Source: a bacterium (GTDB lineage Bacteria > Pseudomonadota > Gammaproteobacteria > Burkholderiales > Thiobacillaceae). From it: 64,000 nt of DNA. The notes beneath the pieces are model-generated. The model did no database searches. It had not been told where the DNA came from and saw only the letters and a program-made list of their open reading frames with translations. The stretch is from the NCBI GenBank assembly GCA_009772925.1, contig WOUQ01000009.1:1-64000 (forward strand). The letters are read 5' to 3'. Position numbers and translations under genes: made by a program. Positions within the stretch are counted from its first letter, which is position 1; every line of letters starts with the position of its first letter. Shown one piece after another: positions 17,068 through 26,827 of the stretch.

Positions 17068-18558
17068 ATGTTCAACGAAGAGAAATTCAACAACCTCGCC
17101 CGCCAGGGCTACAACCGCATACCGGTCATCCGCCAGTTCCCGGCGGACCTCGACACGCCGCTGTCGATCTACCTGAAACTGGCCAACGGCCCCTATTCCT
17201 ACCTGCTGGAATCGGTGGTGGGCGGCGAGCGCTTCGGCCGCTATTCCTTCGTCGGCCTGCCGGCCAGGACCGTCTTGCGGGTACACGGCCATTTCGCCAG
17301 CATCGAGACCAACGGCCTGCCGGTGGAGCAATGCAACTGCGATGACCCGCTGGATTTCGTCGAGAAATACCTGGCCCGCTTCAAGGCCGCTCCGGTGCCC
17401 GGCATGCCCCGCTTTCCCGGCGGCCTGGGCGGCTACTTCGGCTACGACACCATCCGCTACATCGAGAAGAAGCTGGCCCGCGCCCACAAGCCGGACAGCA
17501 TCAACACCCCGGACATCCTGCTCATGCTCACCGACGAGCTGGCGGTGATCGACAACCTGTCCGGCAAGCTCACCCTCATCGTCTACGCCGATCCCCTGGA
17601 AGACCAGTCCTACCTGAAGGCCCACCGGCGCCTGGCGGAACTGGCCAAGCAACTGCGCAGACCGGCGATTCCACCCCGCGACGGCAACGGCGAAGCACAC
17701 GAGGCGGAATCGGAATTCGGCGAGGACGCCTTCAAGGCCGCGGTGGCCCGCGCCAAGCAATACATCCTGGACGGCGACATCATGCAGGTGGTGCTGTCCC
17801 AGCGCATGCGCCGGCCCTTCGCCGCCCATCCCCTGTCCCTCTACCGGGCCCTGCGCGGCCTCAACCCGTCGCCCTACATGTTCTATTACGACATGGGCGG
17901 CTTCCACGTCGTGGGCTCGTCACCGGAAATCCTGGTACGCCTGGAAGGCCAGGGCGAAGACAAGCGCGTCACCGTGCGCCCCATCGCCGGCACCCGGCCA
18001 CGCGGCGCCAGCCGTGACGAGGACCTGCGCCTGGAAGCCGAACTGCTCGCCGACCCCAAGGAGCGCGCCGAGCACGTGCAGCTCATGGACCTGGGCCGCA
18101 ACGACACCGGCCGCGTCGCCGTGGTGGGCAGCGTCAAGGTCACCGAGAACATGAGCATCGAGCGCTACTCCCACGTCATGCACATCGTTTCCAACGTGGA
18201 AGGCCGGCTCAAGCCCGGCCTCAGCGCCATGGACGTGCTGCGCGCCACCTTCCCCGCCGGCACCGTCTCCGGCGCCCCCAAGATCCGCGCCATGGAGATC
18301 ATCGACGAGCTGGAACCATCCAAGCGCGGCGTCTACGCCGGCGCGGTCGGCTACGTCGGCTTCAACGGCGACATGGACGTGGCCATCGCCATCCGCACCG
18401 CCGTGATCAAGGACAATATGCTCTACGTCCAGGCCGGTGCCGGCATCGTCGCCGACTCGCTGCCCGAGAACGAATGGCAGGAAACCCGCAACAAGGCCCG
18501 CGCCCTGCTGAAGGCCGCGGAACTGGCCCAGGCGGGTTTCGAGGGCGAGGCGGATTAG
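17068..18558 (+). CDS. trpE: Anthranilate synthase component I
   Basis: 496 residues. The N-terminal domain carries the tryptophan feedback site ([18 protein letters not shown], with the LLES motif), and the chorismate-binding domain has [31 protein letters not shown] and [16 protein letters not shown]. It makes anthranilate from chorismate with the TrpG glutaminase. The trpG, trpD and trpC genes that commonly follow are not here; the next gene is convergent. A ribosome site AAGGTG lies eight bases before the ATG. Confidence 0.96.
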   Translation: MFNEEKFNNLARQGYNRIPVIRQFPADLDTPLSIYLKLANGPYSYLLESVVGGERFGRYSFVGLPARTVLRVHGHFASIETNGLPVEQCNCDDPLDFVEKYLARFKAAPVPGMPRFPGGLGGYFGYDTIRYIEKKLARAHKPDSINTPDILLMLTDELAVIDNLSGKLTLIVYADPLEDQSYLKAHRRLAELAKQLRRPAIPPRDGNGEAHEAESEFGEDAFKAAVARAKQYILDGDIMQVVLSQRMRRPFAAHPLSLYRALRGLNPSPYMFYYDMGGFHVVGSSPEILVRLEGQGEDKRVTVRPIAGTRPRGASRDEDLRLEAELLADPKERAEHVQLMDLGRNDTGRVAVVGSVKVTENMSIERYSHVMHIVSNVEGRLKPGLSAMDVLRATFPAGTVSGAPKIRAMEIIDELEPSKRGVYAGAVGYVGFNGDMDVAIAIRTAVIKDNMLYVQAGAGIVADSLPENEWQETRNKARALLKAAELAQAGFEGEAD

Positions 18559-18585
18559 CCTCGCGCCTCGAGAGCGCGGTGCGCG

Positions 18586-19086
18586 TCAGGCCTTGCCGAT
18601 GAGCGCGTCGATTTCCTGCTCCGCGTCGAACCAGTCCTGCATCTCGTAGCCCGGCGCAAAACCGCGTTTTTCGGCACGGTGATAGGCCGCCGTGGCGATC
18701 CAGCGCTGGCGCTCCTCGGCGGAAGGCGCCGCGGGTTTGTCGACGAGCTTCTTCGCGGTCGCCTTCCTGGCCCCCCCGCTGGCCGACTTCGCGGTGCTCG
18801 GCTTGGCCGTTGCCTTGGCGGCTGGTTTCTTTGCCGGCTTGCTGGCGGCGGCCTCGGCGACCGCCGCCTTGACCGGTTTGGCGGCGGCCGGGGCCTTCGC
18901 GACCTTCGCGGTCTTGTCGCTCTTTTCGGCCTTGGTGGTCTTCTCCGCCTTCGTGGTCTTCGCGGCCTTCGCGGATTTTGCCTCCGGCGCCTTCACGGAT
19001 GCCGATTTCGCGGCCTTCACCGATTTTTCGGGCGTGCCGCCCGTCGCCTTGGTGACCTTGGTCTTCGTTACCTTCACTTCACTCAT
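18586..19086 (-). CDS. Histone H1-like Lys/Ala-rich protein with C-terminal DUF2934
   Basis: 166 residues from ATG 19086, which has GGGGGAG five bases upstream. Residues 1-115 are a low-complexity tract of lysine, alanine, threonine and proline with repeated KxAKAAK/KTTKAEK units, like bacterial histone-H1-type DNA-binding tails. Residues about 125-160 (RWIATAAYHRAEKRGF then WFDAEQEIDALI) match the small helical DUF2934 domain. A nucleoid or nucleic-acid-binding role is inferred from charge only. Convergent with trpE. Confidence 0.8.
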   Translation of the reverse strand: MSEVKVTKTKVTKATGGTPEKSVKAAKSASVKAPEAKSAKAAKTTKAEKTTKAEKSDKTAKVAKAPAAAKPVKAAVAEAAASKPAKKPAAKATAKPSTAKSASGGARKATAKKLVDKPAAPSAEERQRWIATAAYHRAEKRGFAPGYEMQDWFDAEQEIDALIGKA

Positions 19087-19240
19087 GCAACTCCCCCAAT
19101 GAATGGAAATAGTCCGGCGACAGCCGGATGGTCCGGCCTGGATATCGGCAGATCGCGTCCGATCTTGAAGCACCGGCGCCGCCGCGCATTGTATGCCGGG
19201 GCGGCGCCGCGCGCCGCCAACCTGTGCGCGGCGGCCGGGA

Positions 19241-19984
19241 TTAGACCTTGACGTATACCCAGCCCTGGCCCATGCGGGTCATGATGGCGTTGATGGCGGA
19301 CGAGGCGGTGTGGGCCACCGGCAGCAGATTCACGCGCACACCTTCGCGCTTCAGGCGCGCGACGGTCTGGCCGCAGGCCACGAAGCTGAGGTTGGCGTGG
19401 CGTCGCGCCATGTTTTCGATGCGATCGCGCAGGGGCGTGACGTCGGCACGCAACAGATCCAGGCCATAGCTGTTGGCGACGATTTCGATGCGCGCCGAGG
19501 GTTGTCGGTCGAGCAGCGTATCAGCCAGGTCGAGCACCTGCGCCAGCCGTCCCGGCTCGCCGGAATCCAGGTGCAGGATGACCTTGTCGCGATCCACCCG
19601 CTCGCTCAGGGCGATGGCCTGGTAGCCGTCGGGCAGGCCGGCCAGGCGGTCGTAGCCGGCCGGGGCGGCGCTGAAGTCCCGTGCCATCCAGCCCGCGCCC
19701 AGGCCCAGGACCAGCAGCACGCCCGCCGCCAGGGCCTGGGGAACGCCGTGCAAAGCGGGCCGCCGGGTCCGCGCCGGCGCCGCGGGTACCTCGCCGTAGG
19801 CACCCCGGACCATTTCCTTCAGGGTGCGCATTTCGCAGGCGCGCGCCTTGAAGGCGGGATCCGATTCCAGCAGGGTCATCACGTGGGCGCGTTCGTCGGC
19901 GGTCAGTTCGCCGTCGAGGAAGGCGTTGAGATATTCCGGGGTCGGGCTGATACCGCCGGCGTCGCGCGTGTCCGATTCCTTCAT
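19241..19984 (-). CDS. Anti-sigma factor with periplasmic DsrE-like sensor domain
   Basis: 247 residues. The N-terminal anti-sigma domain (about 15-65; YLNAFLDGELTADERAHV) lacks a CxxC zinc site. One transmembrane helix (about 83-100) is followed by a DsrE/DsrF-like domain (about 132-247; VILHLDSGEPGRL, FVACGQTVARLKREGVRV, GWVYVKV at the end) with one conserved cysteine, C204. The secreted DsrE protein encoded divergently at 20971 has the matching VCRNTLKG cysteine and the same ending GYVYLKP. The ATG overlaps the sigma-factor stop (ATGA) and has AGGAGG upstream, so the pair is co-translated. The domain is expected to face the periplasm and sense a thiol or sulfur signal (inference). Confidence 0.85.
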   Translation of the reverse strand: MKESDTRDAGGISPTPEYLNAFLDGELTADERAHVMTLLESDPAFKARACEMRTLKEMVRGAYGEVPAAPARTRRPALHGVPQALAAGVLLVLGLGAGWMARDFSAAPAGYDRLAGLPDGYQAIALSERVDRDKVILHLDSGEPGRLAQVLDLADTLLDRQPSARIEIVANSYGLDLLRADVTPLRDRIENMARRHANLSFVACGQTVARLKREGVRVNLLPVAHTASSAINAIMTRMGQGWVYVKV

Positions 19985-20547
19985 TTGATCCTCCTGATGA
20001 CGGTTCGCCCGTCGGTGCGCTCGGCCGGCGCGGTCTGATCCGTCGAGAGATGTTGTTTCAGGGCCTGCCGGGCCCGCGACAAACGGCTCATGATCGTCCC
20101 CACCGGCACCTCCAGGATGCGGGCCACATCGGCGTAGCCGCATTCCTCGATATCCACCAGGGTGATGACCTGGCGCTGGCCGATGGGTAGGCGCGCGATG
20201 GCCCGGCGCACCCGCTGGACGGCCTGGCGGCTGGCGTAGTGCTGCTCCGGGCCGGGTTCCTCGGAATAGATGGCTTCATCCAGCTCCGACACATCCACGA
20301 AATCCCGCCGCGCGCGCAGATGGTCGCGCCAGCAGTTGTTGAGGATGGAGAACAGCCAGCTCTCCAAAGCCTGCTCGTCGCGCAGCTGCTCGCTCCGCGT
20401 CAGCGCCTTGGCCAGGGTGTCCTGCACCAGGTCGTCCGCCAGCGCGGCATCGTGGCACCAGGCATAGGCCAGGCGATGCAGGCGCGGACGCAGAACCTCC
20501 AGCCGGCGACGGGCGGGAAAGTTCAGTAGGGAAAACAGGTTGCGCAT
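19981..20547 (-). CDS. ECF-type RNA polymerase sigma factor
   Basis: 188 residues. Region 2 is RLAYAWCHDAALADDLVQDT with the core-binding helices and -10 recognition segment SWLFSILNNCWRDHLR; region 4 is LPIGQRQVITLVDIEECGYADVARILEVPVGTIMSRLSRAR, a helix-turn-helix. Regions 1 and 3 are absent, as in ECF factors. It is the first gene of a two-gene operon with its membrane anti-sigma factor. An ECF-type promoter on the same strand lies about 300 bases upstream, and a structured repeat element lies in between. Confidence 0.93.
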   Translation of the reverse strand: MRNLFSLLNFPARRRLEVLRPRLHRLAYAWCHDAALADDLVQDTLAKALTRSEQLRDEQALESWLFSILNNCWRDHLRARRDFVDVSELDEAIYSEEPGPEQHYASRQAVQRVRRAIARLPIGQRQVITLVDIEECGYADVARILEVPVGTIMSRLSRARQALKQHLSTDQTAPAERTDGRTVIRRIK

Positions 20548-20575
20548 CAGGCGAGCCGATCGGCGTGAGGCATTA

Positions 20576-20844
20576 AGAACCTATTTCAGTAGGAATCATG
20601 CCCCGCGCCGTTGGTGTGCGGGATGCAGTGCAAGGCGCGGGGGGCGCGGTTTGGTCGTTCCAAACAAGCCACCCGCAACGCGGCAATGCGCCCGCACACC
20701 AACGGCCCTTTGGGTTGAGGCCAGGAACGGCGTCTGCGGCGTTGCGGCGCTTGGCCATGGAATGACCATGGCCGGCGCGTCGCGCCTTGCATCCATCCGT
20801 TCCTGGTCTCAACGCGGGGCATGATTCCTACTGAAATAGGTTCT
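20576..20844. repeat. ~269-bp three-stem structured element, copy 2, in the sigma-operon leader
   Basis: Perfect 32-bp terminal inverted repeats (20576-20607 and 20813-20844, starting AGAACCTATTTCAGTAGG) enclose stem A (20607-20622 with 20691-20706, 16 bp perfect) and stem B (20714-20730 with 20797-20813, 16 of 17). The loop core CGTCTGCGGCGTTGC and CCATGGAATGACCATGG is shared with copy 1, but all three stems differ in sequence. Its right edge coincides with the predicted start site of the ECF operon transcript and its left edge is 29 bases before the sigma start codon. Confidence 0.85.
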
Positions 20845-20848
20845 AAGT

Positions 20849-20878
20849 TTAGGACGGGCCGGGTAGTCAGAATATTCC
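20849..20878 (-). promoter_or_regulatory. ECF-type promoter for the sigma/anti-sigma operon
   Basis: Read on the minus strand: -35 GGAATA (20878-20873), 16-base spacer, -10 CGTCCTAA (20856-20849). This fits the GGAAC-N16-CGTC class of ECF promoters and suggests autoregulation. The predicted start site (about 20842) is at the edge of the structured element. Confidence 0.65.
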
Positions 20879-20895
20879 ATGCCGGGACATGGAAT
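20874..20895. promoter_or_regulatory. Palindrome joining two divergent ECF promoters
   Basis: ATTCCATG-N6-CATGGAAT, perfect eight-base arms. Each arm contains one of the two opposed GGAATA-type -35 elements (one begins a base outside the arm). Confidence 0.75.
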
Positions 20896-20919
20896 ACATC
20901 GCCCGCCCGTTGCGTCTTA
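20891..20919 (+). promoter_or_regulatory. ECF-type promoter for the secreted DsrE-family gene
   Basis: -35 GGAATA (20891-20896), 16-base spacer, -10 CGTCTTA (20913-20919), giving a predicted leader of about 45 bases before the ATG at 20971. Same hexamers and spacing as the opposed promoter at 20849-20878. Confidence 0.65.
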
Positions 20920-20970
20920 TCACGGTGGACCCTACCACCCACATGACCAATCACCCCTCTGGAGAAGACC

Positions 20971-21432
20971 ATGCATCGCATCCCCCTGTTCGCCGCCCTG
21001 TTGAGCGCCGCCCTGATCCTGCCCGCCGCCCAGGCCTCGACGCCCGCCAAATCCGCCAAACCGGCCTCCGAAGCCGCCGCGCCCCAGGAAAAGGTGGTCT
21101 ACCACATCAATGATTCCAGCGTCGCCCGCGTCGCCCTGCGCAACGCCGAGAACCATCTGGTTGCCAGCCCCGGCGTGAAGATCGTGGTGGTCACCCACGG
21201 CAAGGGCATCGACTTCCTGCTCAACGACGCCAAGGACGACAAGGGCGCCTACGCGCCCCAGGTGGCCGGCCTGAAGGAGAAGGGCGTGGAGTTTCGCGTC
21301 TGCCGCAACACCCTCAAGGGCCGCAACCTGGACGACAACGCCGTGATCCTGGAAGCCCAGGTGGTTCCCGCGGGTGTCGCCGAGATCGGCCGTCTGCAAG
21401 CCCGGGAAGGCTACGTTTACCTCAAACCCTGA
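20971..21432 (+). CDS. Secreted DsrE/DsrF-family protein
   Basis: 153 residues. A signal peptide ending AQAS is followed by a short Ala/Lys-rich linker and a DsrE-like fold (about 40-153; VVYHINDSS, GVKIVVVTHGKGIDFLL, GVEFRVCRNTLKGRNL, GYVYLKP). The single cysteine C111 lies at the position used for sulfur transfer in related proteins and matches C204 of the anti-sigma factor encoded divergently. A CTGGAGAAGACC ribosome site precedes the ATG. An ECF-type promoter upstream makes it a likely regulon member of the neighbouring sigma factor. Biochemical function unknown. Confidence 0.85.
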   Translation: MHRIPLFAALLSAALILPAAQASTPAKSAKPASEAAAPQEKVVYHINDSSVARVALRNAENHLVASPGVKIVVVTHGKGIDFLLNDAKDDKGAYAPQVAGLKEKGVEFRVCRNTLKGRNLDDNAVILEAQVVPAGVAEIGRLQAREGYVYLKP

Positions 21433-21538
21433 GGAATTACGGACGACAGGCGTCCCGTTTTGCGCCGGCGGCCCGAGGCTGGCGGATAATCGCGTTTTTC
21501 AAACCGCCACCCCGCGTCCGCTCGCGGGATCGCCTGTC

Positions 21539-22969
21539 ATGCACATACTTTTCGCCACCTCGGAGGCCACGCCGCTCATCAAGACCGGCGGCCTGGCCGA
21601 TGTCTCCGGCGCGCTGCCGCCGGCCCTGCGGGAAATCGGCCTGGATTGCCGCATGCTGCTGCCCGGCTACTCCAGCGTCCTCGACAAACTGGGCACGGCG
21701 GTGGTGGTGGCGCGCCTCTCCGGCATGGTGGGCGGCTTCGACGCCCGCCTGTTGCTGGGCACCCTGCCCGGCTCCGATACCCCGCTCTACGTACTCGACG
21801 CACCGCGCGCCTTCATCCGCCAGGGCGGGCCCTACGCCGACGCGGAGGGCCAGGATTACCAGGACAACGCCCTGCGTTTCGCCCTGCTGAGTCAGACCGC
21901 CGCGCGTCTGGCCTCGCCGGATTCGCCGCTGGAATGGCGCGCCGACATCGTCCACTGCAACGACTGGCAGACCGGCCTGGCGCCGGCCTATCTGCACTAC
22001 CTGGGACGTCCCGCCGCCAGCGTCATGACCGTGCACAACCTGGCCTACCAGGGCATTTTTCCGCCGCGTACCCTCGATCAACTGGATCTGCCCGCGGACA
22101 GCTTCTCCGTCTCCGGGCTGGAGTATTACGGCAATCTCTCCTTCCTCAAGGCCGGCCTGTTCTACGCCGACCGTCTCACCACCGTCTCCCCCAGCTATGC
22201 CGTGGAGATCGGCCAAGAACCCCTGGGCATGGGCATGCAGGGCCTGCTCACCGCGCGCGGCGCGGATTTGCGCGGCATCCTCAACGGCATCGATAGCGGC
22301 GAGTGGAATCCCTCCTCCGACCTGCACCTGCCCGGCGCCTATTCACAGCGCGCGCCCGCCGGCAAGAAGCGCTGCAAGCAGAAACTGCAGGAGGAAATGG
22401 GCCTGGACGCGGACGCCGAGGCGCCCCTGTTCGGCGTCATCGCCCGCATGACCCACCAGAAGGGTCTGGATCTGGTGCTGGCGGTGGCGGAAGGCATCAT
22501 CCACCGCGGTGGGCAACTGGTCATGCTGGGTACCGGCGACAAGGCCATCGAACAGGCGGTGCGCGCCACCGTCGCCGCCCACCCCGGCCGCGCGGCCTGC
22601 TTCATCGGCTATGACGAGGGACTATCGCACCGCATCGAGGCCGGCGCCGACAGCTTCCTGATGCCGTCCCGCTTCGAACCCTGCGGCCTCAACCAGATGT
22701 ACAGCCTGCGCTACGGCACCCCGCCGATCGTCCACGCCACCGGCGGCCTGCGCGACACCGTCGAGGATGGCGTCACCGGTTTCGTCTTCGAGGAGGCCAC
22801 GCCGCACGCCCTCTGGCTGGCCGTCGAGCGCGCCCTCGATCTCTACGCCGACAAGGCCGCCTGGAAAAAGATGATGCTGGCCGGCATGAGCCGCGATTTC
22901 AGCTGGGAGCACAGCGCCAAGTCCTACGCCGCCCTCTACGCCGAGATACTGCCCGGGCGGGCGACCTGA
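21539..22969 (+). CDS. glgA: Glycogen synthase
   Basis: 476 residues, GT5 family. The ADP-glucose-binding KTGGLADVSGALPPAL motif is at residues 15-30, followed by HCNDWQTGLAPAYL, and the C-terminal GT-B half contains MTHQKGLDLVL, PSRFEPCGLNQMYSLRYGTPPIV and TGGLRDTV. It elongates alpha-1,4-glucan from ADP-glucose. The start is set by the family N-terminus MHILFATSEATPLIKTGG. No other glycogen gene is nearby. Confidence 0.95.
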   Translation: MHILFATSEATPLIKTGGLADVSGALPPALREIGLDCRMLLPGYSSVLDKLGTAVVVARLSGMVGGFDARLLLGTLPGSDTPLYVLDAPRAFIRQGGPYADAEGQDYQDNALRFALLSQTAARLASPDSPLEWRADIVHCNDWQTGLAPAYLHYLGRPAASVMTVHNLAYQGIFPPRTLDQLDLPADSFSVSGLEYYGNLSFLKAGLFYADRLTTVSPSYAVEIGQEPLGMGMQGLLTARGADLRGILNGIDSGEWNPSSDLHLPGAYSQRAPAGKKRCKQKLQEEMGLDADAEAPLFGVIARMTHQKGLDLVLAVAEGIIHRGGQLVMLGTGDKAIEQAVRATVAAHPGRAACFIGYDEGLSHRIEAGADSFLMPSRFEPCGLNQMYSLRYGTPPIVHATGGLRDTVEDGVTGFVFEEATPHALWLAVERALDLYADKAAWKKMMLAGMSRDFSWEHSAKSYAALYAEILPGRAT

Positions 22970-22981
22970 ACTTCAGGGCGC

Positions 22982-23449
22982 CTACTGCACCGCTTCGGCG
23001 ACGATCTCGGCGAGCAACTTGTCGATGTTGCGCAGCGCCTGCCGGGTCGCCTCGCCGGCGCCGGGGGCAAGCGGCCGGCGGTAGGCCACGTGGACCCTGG
23101 CCGGATCCGCCGGAGTGGTGTAGACGGAGATGATGTAGGGGCAGAACACCATGTTGCCCGGGTCCGCCTCCATCTGCGCGCGCGACAGGTCGGACTTGCA
23201 GAATTCGACCTGTTCGCCCTGCACGTACACCCGCCTGGTGGCGCCCAGATCCTTGCCCGTGCGCTCCAGCATGTCGGCGATATAGTTGAAATGGTTGATC
23301 TTGATGCCGCGCGATTCGATGGCGTTCACGAGATCGTCGCGCACATCCTCGAAACGGCCCTGCTTGGTCTTCACCACCAGATAGTCGCCGCCGGCGTGCG
23401 CGGCCAGGCTGAACAGCAGGGCGGAAAGCAACGCGAAGCACTTGCGCAT
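22982..23449 (-). CDS. Secreted DUF302-family protein
   Basis: 155 residues with a signal peptide ending AAHA. The rest (DYLVVKTKQGRFEDVRDDLVNAIESRGIKI, KDLGATRRVYVQGEQVEFCKSDL, PYIISVYTTPADPARVHVAYRRP) matches the small periplasmic DUF302 fold, often found near sulfur-oxidation or cytochrome genes. Two cysteines (in EFCK and VFCPY). Function unknown. Convergent with glgA, 12 bases apart. Confidence 0.8.
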   Translation of the reverse strand: MRKCFALLSALLFSLAAHAGGDYLVVKTKQGRFEDVRDDLVNAIESRGIKINHFNYIADMLERTGKDLGATRRVYVQGEQVEFCKSDLSRAQMEADPGNMVFCPYIISVYTTPADPARVHVAYRRPLAPGAGEATRQALRNIDKLLAEIVAEAVQ

Positions 23450-23564
23450 GTCGGGCTCCTCTTCACTGAAGTGGCTACTGTAGTCCGCCGGCGCGGCGAA
23501 CGCATTGGTATGGATGGCCGGGGTCGGCGGGGCGACACGCGAAGCCCCGCCGCGGTCACGCCCC

Positions 23565-25427
23565 TCAGCCGAACAGCAGGCCGTTCACCCGTCTGACGAA
23601 GCCGGCCGGATCGACCAGCTGGCCGCCGTCGAGCAGCACCGCCTGGTCCAGGAGCAGGCCGGCGAGTTCGTCGAAACGCTCACCGTCCTCGCCTTCCAGG
23701 CGTTTCAGCAAGGGATGGGACAGGTTCACTTCCAGAATGGGCTGGGTATCCGGCACTTGCTGGCCCATCTGCTTCAGCATGCGCGCCAGGTTGGCGTTCA
23801 TGTCGCCCTCGTCGGCCACCAGGCAGGCGGGGGATTCGACCAGGCGGTGGCTGGCTCGCACGTCCTTGGCGCGGCTTTCCAGCGACTTCTTCAGCCGTTC
23901 CAGCAAAGGCTTAGCGGCATCCTCGGACTGCGCCTCTTCTTCCGCTTGCGCATCCCCCTCGGCCTTGACCGCGGCGAGATCGACCTGGCCCTTGGCCACG
24001 GAGGCCAGGGATTTGCCGTCGAACTCGAACAGGTTGGACACCAGCCATTCGTCCACCCGGTCGGTGAGCAGCAGCACCTCCACGCCCTTCTTGCGGAACA
24101 CCTCCAGGTGGGGGCTGGCCTGGGCGGCGGCCAGGGTGTCGGCGGTCAGGTAGTAGATCTTGTCCTGGCCTTCCTTCATGCGGCCCAGGTAGTCGGCCAG
24201 GGAGACGCTTTCCTCGTCGGCCTGGGTGGAGCGGAAGCGCAGCAGCCTGGCGATGCGTTCCTTGTTGGCGTGGTCCTCGCCGACACCTTCCTTGAGCACC
24301 TTGCCGAAGTGTTCCCAGACCTTGGTGTAATCGTCCTTGCGGTTCTCCGCGATGTCGTCGAGCAGGTCCAGGGTCTTGCGCACGCAGCCGCCGCGGATCA
24401 TCTCCATGTCACGGGTTTCCTGCAGGATTTCCCGCGAGACGTTGAGCGGCAGCTCGGCCGCGTCGATGACGCCGCGCACGAAGCGCAGGTAGGCGGGCAT
24501 CAACTTGCGCGCGTCCTCCATGATGAAGACGCGTTTGACGTAGAGCTTCACGCCGGTCTTGGCGTCGCGATCCCACAGGTCGAAGGGAGCGTGGGCGGGC
24601 ACATAGAGCAGGGCGGTGTAGTCCTGGCGGCCTTCCACCTTGACGTGGGTCCAGGCCAGGGGATCCTCGTAGTCGTGGCCGACGTGCTTGTAGAAGGCCT
24701 TGTACTCGTCTTCCGTGATGTCGCTTTTGGACCTGGCCCAGAGGGCGTTGGCACGGTTGACGGTCTCCGTCTCGCCCTTCTCGTTGGTGAATTCGACCGG
24801 GATGGCGATGTGGTCGGAGTATTCGCGGATGACGGACTTCACCCGCCAGTCATCGAGGAATTCCGCTTCGTCGGCCTTGAGGTGGAGGACGATCTCGGTG
24901 CCCCGCTCCGCCTTCTCCACGGTTTCCAGGGTGTAGTCGCCGCTGCCTGCCGACTCCCAGCGTACGCCGTGTTCCTGGGTGAGGCCGGCGCGGCGGGTGG
25001 TGAGGGTGACCCGCTCGGCGACGATGAAGCTGGAATAGAAGCCGACGCCGAACTGGCCGATGAGCTGGGCATCCTTCTGCTGGTCACCGGTGAGCTTGCC
25101 GAAGAACTCGCGGGTGCCGGACTTGGCGATGGTACCGATGTGCTCGATCACCTCCTGGCGGCTCATGCCGATGCCGTTGTCGCGCAGGGTGATGGTTTTG
25201 GCTTCCTTGTCGATGCTCACCCGGATCTTCAGTTCCGGGTCGGATTCGTACAGGGCGGCATCGCTGAGGGCCTCGAAGCGCAGCTTGTCGGCCGCGTCGG
25301 AGGCGTTGGAGATCAACTCTCGCAGGAAGATCTCCTTGTGGCTGTAGAGCGAATGGATCATCAGGTGAAGCAACTGCTTCACCTCGGCCTGGAAGCCCAG
25401 GGTTTCCTTGGTCATGGTATCGGTCAT
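23565..25427 (-). CDS. htpG: Hsp90-family chaperone HtpG
   Basis: 620 residues. The GHKL ATPase domain shows [44 protein letters not shown] and [13 protein letters not shown]; the middle domain has [27 protein letters not shown] with the catalytic-arginine region; the C-terminal dimerisation domain runs to LLFG. ATP-driven cytosolic chaperone. ATG at 25427 is chosen (another at 25415). A consensus heat-shock promoter lies 30-60 bases upstream. Confidence 0.96.
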   Translation of the reverse strand: MTDTMTKETLGFQAEVKQLLHLMIHSLYSHKEIFLRELISNASDAADKLRFEALSDAALYESDPELKIRVSIDKEAKTITLRDNGIGMSRQEVIEHIGTIAKSGTREFFGKLTGDQQKDAQLIGQFGVGFYSSFIVAERVTLTTRRAGLTQEHGVRWESAGSGDYTLETVEKAERGTEIVLHLKADEAEFLDDWRVKSVIREYSDHIAIPVEFTNEKGETETVNRANALWARSKSDITEDEYKAFYKHVGHDYEDPLAWTHVKVEGRQDYTALLYVPAHAPFDLWDRDAKTGVKLYVKRVFIMEDARKLMPAYLRFVRGVIDAAELPLNVSREILQETRDMEMIRGGCVRKTLDLLDDIAENRKDDYTKVWEHFGKVLKEGVGEDHANKERIARLLRFRSTQADEESVSLADYLGRMKEGQDKIYYLTADTLAAAQASPHLEVFRKKGVEVLLLTDRVDEWLVSNLFEFDGKSLASVAKGQVDLAAVKAEGDAQAEEEAQSEDAAKPLLERLKKSLESRAKDVRASHRLVESPACLVADEGDMNANLARMLKQMGQQVPDTQPILEVNLSHPLLKRLEGEDGERFDELAGLLLDQAVLLDGGQLVDPAGFVRRVNGLLFG

Positions 25428-25458
25428 GGCGCATGCATCCCGGTTGAAAACGTCCCCG

Positions 25459-25489
25459 TAGATGGGGGTGGGAGCGGGCACTTCAAGGG
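25459..25489 (-). promoter_or_regulatory. Sigma-32 (RpoH) type promoter of htpG
   Basis: Minus strand reads CCCTTGAA (25489-25482), 14-base spacer, CCCCATCTA (25467-25459). The heat-shock consensus is CTTGAA, 13-17 bases, CCCCATNTA. The start site is predicted about 25 bases before the ATG. Confidence 0.85.
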
Positions 25490-25566
25490 CAGGCCTCGCC
25501 GACAAGCCGGCACACAGCGGGAGCACCCAGGCGCAGCCCGCATCGGGGCGGACGCCCACCCACCTG

Positions 25567-26753
<1,187 letters not shown>

Positions 26754-26790
26754 GGAACTGGGCGTTGGCTATGGGGACGGAAAGCCGCGC

Positions 26791-26796
26791 TATGAT
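26791..26796 (+). promoter_or_regulatory. Putative -10 of the fur promoter
   Basis: TATGAT 31 bases before the fur ATG. TTGGCT at 26765 would be spaced 20 bases away, too far for a standard -35, so only the -10 is proposed. Confidence 0.35.
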
Positions 26797-26827
26797 AGCG
26801 GCATCTGCCTATTCCGTCATAAGCACC

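Noticed and set aside
15095-20844. The ~270-bp elements considered as insertion sequences
   Set aside because: No transposase frame, different terminal repeats in the two copies, and no convincing target-site duplication; described as a structured or MITE-like element instead.
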